From a virus, in the IMG/VR virus record IMGVR_UViG_3300022413_000027, positions 1 to 35,541 of that record: a DNA stretch of 35,541 nucleotides, one strand, 5' to 3'. Position numbers and translations under genes: made by a program. Numbering within the stretch: position 1 is the first letter of the stretch; each line of letters opens with the position of its first letter. Of the stretch, positions 21,143 to 29,116 are shown piece after piece. The notes under the pieces are model-generated. The model did not search any database. It saw nothing but the letters and a program-made list of their open reading frames with translations, and had not been told where the DNA came from.

Positions 21143-23031
21143 CAACGGTTGCGCAGTTTCGCTTTGAAGAGCTGAACGACAATGTCCGGCCGGTCGACGC
21201 TGCGGCGAACATGAACGATCTGTCAGACGATCCGGCCTCGACGCCAGCGCTCACAACGCCCCCGATCGTGACAGCAATCACGGGCCGCGGGCGACAGTTT
21301 GATACCGATGTGGGGTTTGTCGGAACCGAGGCCGTCGCAGATTCAACGCGCCTAACGCGCGACCTGACGGTGCGTGCTTGGTTGCGATACGAGATCGGCA
21401 ACGCATCCAACGGCGAGCGAGGCACCATCGTTGCCCGGGGTCGCCGTGGCAGTGCGGCTGAGCGGCTGATATGGGGGCTAGAGATCGAGCGCGTAAGCGC
21501 CACTCACGCCAAGGTGCGTTGGCGCTGGGAAGAGATCGGCGGCGGCGCGGCCGTTGTGACGGCGTACGAATTCATCCCAAACCCGGTCGGGTTTTTCGAG
21601 ATCGCTGCGGTCCGTCGGTGGGTCAACACAACGGAAGTCGAGCTCGAGTACTACGCCAACGCAACGCTGCTCGGATCTGAAACCGTCGCGTTCGGCGACA
21701 TCGGCGAAGGCGTTGGCGGATCTCTCACGGTTGGCTGCGCCGGCGATTCGCTTGGCGATTATGAGCTGTTCTTGCCGACCGATTCGATCATCGATTCGAT
21801 CTCGATCGAAGATGACGCCATGAGCGCTGAAGAGATCCGGCAGGATTTCCGGATGGTCTCAGTGCATCAGCCGAGCGGCTATCAGATCTTGAAGAGCTAC
21901 ATCCCACCGGGTGAGGCGTACACAACGGATCCGACGTCAAACGTCCGCAAATGGATTGCCGCCGAGGGCGATGCCATTGGCCATTTGCTAGGACTCGGCG
22001 AGCGGATGCACGAAGATTTGCTACCCGACAGAGCCTACGGCGCCGCCCTTGAAAAGTGGGAAGAGCTCACCGGCCTAACGCCAGCGCTCGGGGCAACGAT
22101 CGCCGAGCGCCGGACCGCGCTTCTAGGGTTTTTGCGTAAGACCGGCGGGTACACAATTGCCGATCTGAAAGATGCACTCGGGCCATTGTTCGGGCTAACC
22201 GGATCGCAGATCGACATCATCGAGTTTACCGGCGTTCGCACCGACGACTTTGCAACCGACGACATCACCACCCCACCGTCGTCGATGTGGCGCACGCTCA
22301 CGCAAGGCGCGACGATATCGGTAGCGGCCGGAATCTGTCGACTTGATCAAACCGGGGGAACCGTCAACGCCATCTGGCCAAACGCTTGCCCGCGGCGCGA
22401 GACAAGCGTCACCGGCGACGGCGCCGTATTTGTCGTTACGGTGGACAACTACGAAAGCAGCACCGACGTCGATGGGCTGGTCGGCCAGTACTGGCGATCG
22501 ACCGATTCAAACAACGCTGTGTTCTGGGGCGTGATCGACGATGGCGGCGGCTGGGATGTCTCGTATTTCACCGTGGTCGACAACGTTGTTTCCGCCGTGA
22601 CCAGTGTGGTGGCGTCTGTGACCGAACCTGTCGAGCTGTATTCGCGGTACCTCGGATCGGGGGAGTTCCAGCTTGGGCGCATTGTTGCCGGCGCCATTAC
22701 GATCGACGCGACGATTACCCCGTTTTCCGTAGACCCGAAATGGTGCGGCATGATTGCGGTACATCCGGGGGCCGCAACCGGCGATTTGTTTGCCGAGTTC
22801 GACGACGCCTCGGTTTTTGAGCCTGAGACGCGACGAGCATTCCACTTCATGGCCTATCGCAATCCGGCGCTGTCTGGCGTCTACGACATCAATACGGCGC
22901 AGCAACAGCTCGACAAACAGTCGCCAGCGCACGTTGTACCGGCCGCGGTCACCGATACCCGGGGGTTCTTGCACGGCCCGACTGGCACCGGACGCCACGG
23001 TATCGATCCGCTCTATCCCAAGATCAGCTAG
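21139..23031 (+). CDS. gp48-like baseplate protein (DUF2313) fused to LamG-type beta domains
   Basis: A 630-residue multidomain protein. Residues 1-240 look like a concanavalin/LamG-type beta-sandwich (FRFEELND, then TVRAWLRYEIGN, GTIVARG, VELEYYANATLLGSETVAFGD and a final SIIDSISIEDDAMSAEEI, the usual ending of such domains). Residues 245-362 match the gp48/DUF2313 pattern of Mu-like baseplates: ILKSYIPPG, EDLLPD, WEELTGL, IAERRTALLGFLRKTGGYTIADLKDAL. A second beta-sandwich-like region follows (about 368-565). The last 60 residues (RNPALSGVYDINTAQQQLDKQSPAH onwards) look like the end of the gp48 domain. It probably sits at the edge of the baseplate and carries carbohydrate-binding modules. 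Confidence 0.7.
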   Translation: MTTVAQFRFEELNDNVRPVDAAANMNDLSDDPASTPALTTPPIVTAITGRGRQFDTDVGFVGTEAVADSTRLTRDLTVRAWLRYEIGNASNGERGTIVARGRRGSAAERLIWGLEIERVSATHAKVRWRWEEIGGGAAVVTAYEFIPNPVGFFEIAAVRRWVNTTEVELEYYANATLLGSETVAFGDIGEGVGGSLTVGCAGDSLGDYELFLPTDSIIDSISIEDDAMSAEEIRQDFRMVSVHQPSGYQILKSYIPPGEAYTTDPTSNVRKWIAAEGDAIGHLLGLGERMHEDLLPDRAYGAALEKWEELTGLTPALGATIAERRTALLGFLRKTGGYTIADLKDALGPLFGLTGSQIDIIEFTGVRTDDFATDDITTPPSSMWRTLTQGATISVAAGICRLDQTGGTVNAIWPNACPRRETSVTGDGAVFVVTVDNYESSTDVDGLVGQYWRSTDSNNAVFWGVIDDGGGWDVSYFTVVDNVVSAVTSVVASVTEPVELYSRYLGSGEFQLGRIVAGAITIDATITPFSVDPKWCGMIAVHPGAATGDLFAEFDDASVFEPETRRAFHFMAYRNPALSGVYDINTAQQQLDKQSPAHVVPAAVTDTRGFLHGPTGTGRHGIDPLYPKIS

Positions 23032-23038
23032 GTGACCC

Positions 23039-23563
23039 ATGGCGCTACCAACCAGCAGAGACTTTGACGCAACCGACGCGGGCCCGCTAAACCACACAGT
23101 CACCAACGCGATCCAAGATGCGATCGTGGGGCGTCAGCACGGCGAAATCATCGCCCACCTCCCCGCGACCGCGTTCGTCAACTTCAGCGGCGCGACCTTA
23201 AGCGGGGAGCAACGATGGGACCTCACAAGCGGCGACCGCGTGGTGGCACCGCTAAGCCACATCCTAGTGGAAGACAGCGTGCTTACCGAGTTCACGGTGT
23301 ACTACGAGGGCGACGCGACATTGACTGTGGAGTTCAGGGTCGACTCCAACGATCTGATTAGCAACACTGTTCTTACGCCTGTGACGGGCAAGAGCACAGC
23401 GGCCTCGGCCGGTTTCCAGACGCTCGCATTCACGTCAGCAGACGCAGGGATTCCGCTCACGGTCGCAACGGCCACACAGTACTTCATGGTCGGCAGCGCC
23501 GCCGTCGCTGCCGGTACCGTTGGCCTGCTCGGCGTACAAATGAAATTCACCAAGCCCACCTAG
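23039..23563 (+). CDS. beta-rich structural protein, likely fibre- or baseplate-associated
   Basis: A 174-residue protein that follows the gp48-like gene by 7 bp. It has a short helical N-terminus (NHTVTNAIQDAIVG), then a series of strands (HLPATAFVNFSGATL, LTEFTVYYEGDATLTVEFRVDSN, FQTLAFTSADAGIPLTVA, TVGLLGVQMKFTKP) that suit a jelly-roll or beta-sandwich. I do not recognise a family. The composition (Thr, Ala and Val rich, no signal peptide) is like its fibre neighbours, so a virion part is likely. Confidence 0.55.
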   Translation: MALPTSRDFDATDAGPLNHTVTNAIQDAIVGRQHGEIIAHLPATAFVNFSGATLSGEQRWDLTSGDRVVAPLSHILVEDSVLTEFTVYYEGDATLTVEFRVDSNDLISNTVLTPVTGKSTAASAGFQTLAFTSADAGIPLTVATATQYFMVGSAAVAAGTVGLLGVQMKFTKPT

Positions 23564-23575
23564 TACAATGCTCGT

Positions 23576-24142
23576 GTGGCTGCAGAATTTCGCGATGGCA
23601 CTCCGGTACAAGGCGTACCAGTACCGGGCCATGGCGAAACGTTTGAGGGCGCGACAGGATCAATCCCCCAACACATCCCACCCGAGCAAACCGACCGGAT
23701 GGTCGCAGCAATGCTGGATCGACTCGCTCAACTCGAGGCGATGAGCGAAAACACCCCCATTCCTGGCCAGCCACCGCCCCCCACGCCACAACAGGTTATC
23801 GAGCAAGCGCTCGGCCACATCGTCGAAAAGCACGCAGGCCCGCCGCACAAGCGCGTGCTCGGTATGACCGGGCCAGACCTGGTCAAGTTTGTGCTCGCGA
23901 TGGTTGTCGCTATCGCCACCGCATACTACGGGATGAAGTTCGCGATCGAGCGCAACACCGGGCAAATCGAGGCCAACGAGTCAAGGATCGAGGGCCATCA
24001 AGACGCCCATCAGAAGGTAGACGAACGGCTGCACACGCTGGAACGTGCGACCGATCGAGTAGAGGTAAAACAGGATCAAACACTCGACGCGATTCGGAGC
24101 ATTCGGGAAGGCCTGAAACGCGATCACAGACGGCGGAGATAA
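23576..24142 (+). CDS. membrane-anchored coiled-coil protein
   Basis: A 188-residue protein starting at GTG. It has a Gly/Pro-rich N-terminus, a helical segment (QTDRMVAAMLDRLAQLEAM), a Pro linker, then one strong membrane helix (LVKFVLAMVVAIATAYYGMKFAI, about 103-125). The rest is a heptad-like coiled coil (QIEANESRIEGHQDAHQKVDERLHTLERATDRVEVKQ) with a basic end. This layout resembles XhlA-type or other lysis-associated small membrane proteins, but they are usually shorter and the membrane helix lies at the other end. The gene is placed among virion genes. It could be a lysis accessory or a membrane-contacting tail protein. Confidence 0.5.
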   Translation: MAAEFRDGTPVQGVPVPGHGETFEGATGSIPQHIPPEQTDRMVAAMLDRLAQLEAMSENTPIPGQPPPPTPQQVIEQALGHIVEKHAGPPHKRVLGMTGPDLVKFVLAMVVAIATAYYGMKFAIERNTGQIEANESRIEGHQDAHQKVDERLHTLERATDRVEVKQDQTLDAIRSIREGLKRDHRRRR

Positions 24143-24151
24143 TGACAGGCC

Positions 24152-26542
24152 ATGGCACTGATTACCGATCCCGACAATCTATCCCAGGGGAATCTAACGA
24201 CACCGACGGATGCCGTGTGGGGAACACCAACCGGCGCCACCGTCACGATCACGTCGGCCGGTTCGGGGCTGCCCTCGATCACCGCAAACGATTATTTCGA
24301 GGTGCGAGACCACTCTGACCCCGAAAACAATGGGCTTTACAAGGAGTCCGGCGGGTCGCCTGCCACAGGATCAATCACTGCTGACAAGGTGACCGGGGTT
24401 AACCCGGTAGCCAACGCGGTCGGCGAAACGATTCGCACGTTTCACACAGATGCGTCGGCATCGACTGAGAAGTCTGTACATTTCGATACGGACGCCAACG
24501 ACGTCTATTTGCTGCAGCAAGGCAACCTGTCAACAGACGGCGTGACACTGCAGGCGCTCTATTCGTTCGCGAAAATCGAGTGGGAAAGCGATCCGGATCT
24601 GATCCCGTTCGATTTCCCGTTCCAAGGGATTACCCCGGAGCAATTCGAATTCATCGAAGATTGGACACCGGCCACTCCGGCGGGCGAAGCCATCACAACA
24701 GAGAAGTTGATTCGTACTGGCGGGTGGTCCGAGATCACGTCGGCCGATGTGACGCTGAAACAATATTTCGGCGTCATCACTCTAGGTACGTTTGAAGATT
24801 CTGGCGCCGACACCGCCTACTATATTTTCGGCACCGATCCGTTGGTCGATAATTCAACGGACTACGAATTTGCGGGGCCGGTGAATGAGGCGGTTCTCTC
24901 GTTTGAAGAACTCGGGAACCCTGACACGTGCGATTTTGCGACGAGCAGCACGATCACGCGCGCATCGGGGTCGTTTATCACCGACGGTTACAAAGTCGGC
25001 GGCGCTGTTACCGTCCGAGCGGCAACCGTTGGCGGAAACGATGGGACGCACACGCTTACCGGCGTCGCAGCTCTGACTCTAACGGTGTCAGGTACCCCAT
25101 TCACAACGGGCACCGATACCGCCGCGCAGCTTGCGGTAGATAACCGAAGTTCGTTCTCAACGAGACTTCGTGTGCGTGACGCTGATCCCAACGGCAAGCT
25201 CTACGATTTCTCGGATCTGACCGCAATTGGTGTCTCGACGCTAACCAACAAGGTCGAGCGTTTCCCGCTAGCGAATGCCACCGACCTCAAGGTTTCTGAG
25301 ACTGACGCGAACATAAACACAAATGTTCCGTACATAGACATGAGCGTTCGCTACCTTGACGCGACGTTCAACATGGAAATCGACACAACGACGAAGCGCG
25401 ACTTCGGGATTGTGATCGACGTCGGCACCTACTCGGAAAGTAACGGCGCATCGGCATCGTCAACGCTGTTCACGTCGGCGAACATTGGAGACATCACCGT
25501 CGGGGATTACACAGGCGGCGAGCTCATCATCCATGAGGGGACGGACCAGGGCACACATACAATTAGCGGTACCCCCGTAAACAACGCTGGCACATTAGAG
25601 GTAACGACAACGGTGTCACTCACTGCCACCGAGTCAAACTTGTCGTTCACTTTGCAGCGCTCCACCCCAGTTACTGCTACTGCCGAAGAGATATACGAGT
25701 TCGTGCAGCGCCAGTTGCGCCGGACAACCGATATCGATAACACCGACGGCACCGTGATCGGTCGCGCTGCCGATGACCTCTTAACGTTTGTTGGTGACAC
25801 GTTAAACGCCGGGGTCGGAATTCCTACCAACCCCGCCGGATCCGGAAGCGGCACGGTGATCGTCGGCTTTGATTCGAACGACACCAACAGGCTCGGATTC
25901 ACCGACAACGGTGGGACGCTAAGAAACTTCCCATTCGTCGCGGCCGGGACGATCAACTTTAACCCCAACCTCGTCAGCGACTCGATGGGCAGCTATTGGA
26001 TGTTCTTTTCACATACGGGATCGGATGCGGTTGCCGATCTAGCGTTTAGTGGCGTATCGGGTGCAACGGCATCAATGGACTCTGCTGGCAGCAACCTTCC
26101 CACCCTGACCCAGGACGACTACATTAACGTTACAGGCGCGACCAATCCTGAGAACAACGGGATTTGGATCGTGACCGATGCATCGCCGTCGTCAACGCAG
26201 GCGGACGTACGAAAAGTTTCCGGCGAAACCGTCGTCAACGAAACAGCATTCGCGGGCACTATCGAGCACAACCCAATCAACAGCCCGAGCGCGATCATCG
26301 TAGACAACAACGCCGGCGCTGACATTTCTGGCTCGATCGGCGGCGCGAGCGTTGCGTTTGATTTCGACTACGACGGAAATACTCAGGGAGGCCGCACGGC
26401 GGCCACAGATGCCGCGATCACGCTCCGAGCCATCGGGTTAGAGACGGGTCAGTTTGTCGAGACGACCGGAACGATAACGCGAAACGTGGGACTAACGTTC
26501 TCGTTGGTCGCGGGTCTTGAACGTAACTACAGCAACCCGTAA
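24152..26542 (+). CDS. large beta-rich adhesin/tail structural protein
   Basis: A 796-residue protein, rich in Thr, Asn and Asp and predicted mostly beta. A module of about 29 residues (SAGS-x-LP, T-x-x-DY, PENNG) occurs near the N-terminus (35-63) and again near the C-terminus (644-672). The middle contains DPDLIPFDFPFQGITPEQFEFIEDW and LIRTGGWSEI, a segment I recall from other phage structural proteins without a named function, and EEIYEFVQRQLRR (about 510-522), a helical element. The C-terminus is LVAGLERNYSNP; the protein at 27227 ends in the related LDRNFSNP. This is a candidate receptor-binding or fibre-linking protein. No enzyme motif is seen. Confidence 0.6.
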   Translation: MALITDPDNLSQGNLTTPTDAVWGTPTGATVTITSAGSGLPSITANDYFEVRDHSDPENNGLYKESGGSPATGSITADKVTGVNPVANAVGETIRTFHTDASASTEKSVHFDTDANDVYLLQQGNLSTDGVTLQALYSFAKIEWESDPDLIPFDFPFQGITPEQFEFIEDWTPATPAGEAITTEKLIRTGGWSEITSADVTLKQYFGVITLGTFEDSGADTAYYIFGTDPLVDNSTDYEFAGPVNEAVLSFEELGNPDTCDFATSSTITRASGSFITDGYKVGGAVTVRAATVGGNDGTHTLTGVAALTLTVSGTPFTTGTDTAAQLAVDNRSSFSTRLRVRDADPNGKLYDFSDLTAIGVSTLTNKVERFPLANATDLKVSETDANINTNVPYIDMSVRYLDATFNMEIDTTTKRDFGIVIDVGTYSESNGASASSTLFTSANIGDITVGDYTGGELIIHEGTDQGTHTISGTPVNNAGTLEVTTTVSLTATESNLSFTLQRSTPVTATAEEIYEFVQRQLRRTTDIDNTDGTVIGRAADDLLTFVGDTLNAGVGIPTNPAGSGSGTVIVGFDSNDTNRLGFTDNGGTLRNFPFVAAGTINFNPNLVSDSMGSYWMFFSHTGSDAVADLAFSGVSGATASMDSAGSNLPTLTQDDYINVTGATNPENNGIWIVTDASPSSTQADVRKVSGETVVNETAFAGTIEHNPINSPSAIIVDNNAGADISGSIGGASVAFDFDYDGNTQGGRTAATDAAITLRAIGLETGQFVETTGTITRNVGLTFSLVAGLERNYSNP

Positions 26543-26799
26543 TGGCGACACCCTCGATACGCTGCCGCACGTGCAAGCAGCTCAAAAGCTGTGAAGGCGA
26601 GTTGCGCAAGGCGCAAGTGGTGTTGCAAGAGCAGTCAAACGAACTCGTACGGCTGCGCGAGCAAGTGCACGATCAGGATGACCGGCGACAGGGCAGCAAT
26701 ACCAGCCTACAAAGCGCCATGAAAACGATCGCCGACTTGAGCTCGCAGCTCTCGGCCAAGAGTGCCGAGGTTGCGTTGCTCAAAAGAGGAGCTGACTAG
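26542..26799 (+). CDS. small Cys-containing coiled-coil protein
   Basis: An 85-residue protein. The start is C-x2-C then a third Cys (CRTCKQLKSC, residues 8-17), followed by an uninterrupted charged helix (ELRKAQVVLQEQSNELVRLREQV, then TIADLSSQLSAKSAEVALLK) that should form a coiled coil. Three cysteines are few for a zinc site unless the protein dimerises. It is coupled to the preceding fibre gene by TAATG and its stop abuts the GTG of the next gene. No function can be assigned. Confidence 0.5.
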   Translation: MATPSIRCRTCKQLKSCEGELRKAQVVLQEQSNELVRLREQVHDQDDRRQGSNTSLQSAMKTIADLSSQLSAKSAEVALLKRGAD

Positions 26800-27222
26800 G
26801 TGGGCGTTATCGTCGTTTGTCAGGAGACGTGTTGCGTTAATCGACTAACGCAATGGGAGTTCGCTCTGTGCAATTTCCGGCCGGATTCTGCGCACGTCCT
26901 GGGCGACGACGATTCGCAATGGTCGCCGCATGCGCAGGTTACAAAGATCGGCAACATCTCCGAGCTACCCAACGATCACGCGTTCGTCGTACTAGCGCCG
27001 GCCAACGGCACCAACATCGCCGGCGACGAATCGCTTGTTGATTTCACGCACCCAACTGACGTGATCTACTTTTTCGGATCGGACGCTCAGCACGTTGAGC
27101 AAGGAGATCTCGATCGCGTTATCGATCACAAGGTGTATGTTCCCAACGACAGCAACGACCAAATGTTTTCATTCACGGCCTACGTTGTGACCGCGTGGGA
27201 TCGTCGAATGAAGGCCACGTGA
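26800..27222 (+). CDS. possible SPOUT-fold (TrmH/TrmL-like) protein in the fibre cluster
   Basis: A 140-residue protein starting at GTG. Unlike its neighbours it looks alpha/beta. The C-terminal half can be aligned by eye with SpoU/TrmL RNA methyltransferases: FVVLAPANG (62-70) with the strand and glycine before the knot, VIYFFGSD (88-95) with the family's L-x-F-G-x-E, KVYVPND (111-117) with I-x-I-P, and FSFTAYVVTAWDRR (123-136) with the N-x-S-x-A-x-x-x-x-x-Y-E helix. The last Asn is not conserved (here F-S-F-T), and the N-terminal half shows no N-P-x-N-x-G motif. It may have lost activity, modify something other than RNA, or be unrelated. The fold call is my own reading and is tentative. Confidence 0.4.
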   Translation: MGVIVVCQETCCVNRLTQWEFALCNFRPDSAHVLGDDDSQWSPHAQVTKIGNISELPNDHAFVVLAPANGTNIAGDESLVDFTHPTDVIYFFGSDAQHVEQGDLDRVIDHKVYVPNDSNDQMFSFTAYVVTAWDRRMKAT

Positions 27223-27226
27223 TGCC

Positions 27227-29116
27227 ATGGCGATTGTTGACGGCCGAACAGCACTGTCAGGGTTTGAGTCTGGCGACACGCCAGCGCAGCCGGATGATCT
27301 GACGGGCGCTGCGGGCGGCACTGCCGATACAGAGATCTTCATTCAAGGTTCGCGGTCCTACGGCTACTATTCGGGATCAACGCGTGCAGGTCTACTCTAC
27401 GACGCGGGCAGCGCTCAGGACTGGTCGGACAATACGTTTTACATTTGGGTAAACTGCGGCGTCGCGGGCCTCCTAAACATCAAAACAAACGGAGGCCTTG
27501 CCGTTCGGTTCTGTGGCGCCACTGTTTCCGATTGGTTTGAGGTTTACGTCGCGGGATCGGACGACTATCCCAACGCCGTTCAAGGTGGTTGGGTCATGCT
27601 TGTTGTGGACATTGAGAAAGCTAAGACTGCGAGCGATGCAACCAACGGAACGCCACCGGCCACGAGTGCTATTCGCTACGTGGGTATCAGCACGCAAACG
27701 CCATCGATGCCGCGCATGGCTGACAACACGTGGCTTGACGCGATGTGGCGCTTGCCAGCGAGCACGGCGGGTATACGTGTCGAGGGGCAAAACACAGGGT
27801 CAGTGGATTGGACGTGGGCCGACTTGCTCAGCTCGTCTGACACTAACGCTTGGGGAACCGTTAAAACGGCGCCAGGTGGTGGTATCGCCATCAACACGCC
27901 AATCCAGTTTGGCGCCAATGACGCAGTGGCCCACGGCTTTAGTGATACAAACCAGATCATTCTTTGGGAAGATTGGGATGTTGATGCCGACTTCTACGGG
28001 GTGACAGTGATCGGCGGGTCGAGCACGCAATCGTTTGAGCTCGGGGTTAAGACGGGCACGGGCGACGATGCCACGGGCGCGCAGGGTGGGATCATCGCAG
28101 CGTCAGCCACCGGGGAGCGTTTCTTCTTTGACGCAGACGACGCCAACATCGACGCGTGCAACGTATATGGCGTGCAGTTCATTCATGGCGCCGACTTTCA
28201 GCTCGACGACGCCAACACGAGCGTGATCTCGTGCGCGTTCGTCGATTGCACCAGTGCCACCGTTACCAATGCCGGCGACTTCTTGGCGTGCTCGGTGATT
28301 AACGCAAACACCGCTGACGGCGCAGCGTTTGTTACGACCGATGACATCACTGACATCGTGCGTTGCTCGTTTGAAAACAGCATGGGGTATGCAGTTGAGC
28401 TAACGACACCGCGTGTCGCATCGCAGACGAGTAAGGGTAATTTGTTTTCGGGGTACGGTCCGGCCGTTGAAACGTTCGACACCGAACTCGACGTCAACGG
28501 CACCACTGAAGTCATCACGGTCACCGCTCACCCTTGGAGCACGGGAGATCCCGTTCTCTACAACGACGAGGGCGGCACAGAAACCCCGGGCCCGACGGAT
28601 GGCACCGTGTATTGGGTGCGGTCGCTCACGGCCAGCACGATCAGCCTGCACACCAGCGAAGCTGACGCCAACAGCGACACCGCGCGCGTTAACCTAACAG
28701 CGTCCGGCGGGGGAAGCGGCGAGACGCACTCGCTCTACTCGGGCGAAGCAGCCGTCAAAAATGACACCGCGGGCGCCGTTACGATCTCGATCACTGACAC
28801 GGGGGACTCCCCCACGATCGCCAACGGCGTCGGCGCCTCAACCACCGTGAGTGCCGATACAGAGATCACGCTCACGGGGCTTATCAATGGCACAGAGGTG
28901 CGTGTGTACGCAGATGGGACAACGACGGAGCTAGCGGGGATCGAGGATGTCGTCGGCAACCAGTTTGTATTTTCGCAGCCGGCAACCGACGTTGTGGACA
29001 TTCGGATCTTCAAAACCGATTACGAACCGGCGGACATTATGCAGTTCACAATGCCAGCGAGCGACGCGTCGATTCCGGTACAACAGCGGCTTGACCGCAA
29101 CTTCAGCAATCCCTAA
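27227..29116 (+). CDS. beta-helical fibre/adhesin-like protein
   Basis: A 629-residue protein. The first 215 residues look like a jelly-roll/LamG-type domain (TALSGFESGDTPAQ, then SRSYGYYSGSTRAGLLYD, FYIWVNCG, GGWVMLVVDIEKAK). Residues about 215-420 are rich in short strands with D/N turns (NIDACNVYGVQFIHGADFQLDDANTSVISCAFVDCTSA), the pattern of a right-handed beta-helix; the repeated CSF/CAF-type units suggest stacked coils. The C-terminal third contains Ig-like strands and ends LDRNFSNP, almost the same as the end of the protein at 24152. The role is probably host attachment or part of the tail shaft. Confidence 0.6.
   Translation: MAIVDGRTALSGFESGDTPAQPDDLTGAAGGTADTEIFIQGSRSYGYYSGSTRAGLLYDAGSAQDWSDNTFYIWVNCGVAGLLNIKTNGGLAVRFCGATVSDWFEVYVAGSDDYPNAVQGGWVMLVVDIEKAKTASDATNGTPPATSAIRYVGISTQTPSMPRMADNTWLDAMWRLPASTAGIRVEGQNTGSVDWTWADLLSSSDTNAWGTVKTAPGGGIAINTPIQFGANDAVAHGFSDTNQIILWEDWDVDADFYGVTVIGGSSTQSFELGVKTGTGDDATGAQGGIIAASATGERFFFDADDANIDACNVYGVQFIHGADFQLDDANTSVISCAFVDCTSATVTNAGDFLACSVINANTADGAAFVTTDDITDIVRCSFENSMGYAVELTTPRVASQTSKGNLFSGYGPAVETFDTELDVNGTTEVITVTAHPWSTGDPVLYNDEGGTETPGPTDGTVYWVRSLTASTISLHTSEADANSDTARVNLTASGGGSGETHSLYSGEAAVKNDTAGAVTISITDTGDSPTIANGVGASTTVSADTEITLTGLINGTEVRVYADGTTTELAGIEDVVGNQFVFSQPATDVVDIRIFKTDYEPADIMQFTMPASDASIPVQQRLDRNFSNP

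Noticed and set aside
23564-23569. TACAAT as a -10 box before the membrane coiled-coil gene
   Set aside because: The hexamer at -35 distance is TGAAAT, a poor match, and the site overlaps the end of the preceding gene. A single hexamer is too little evidence.
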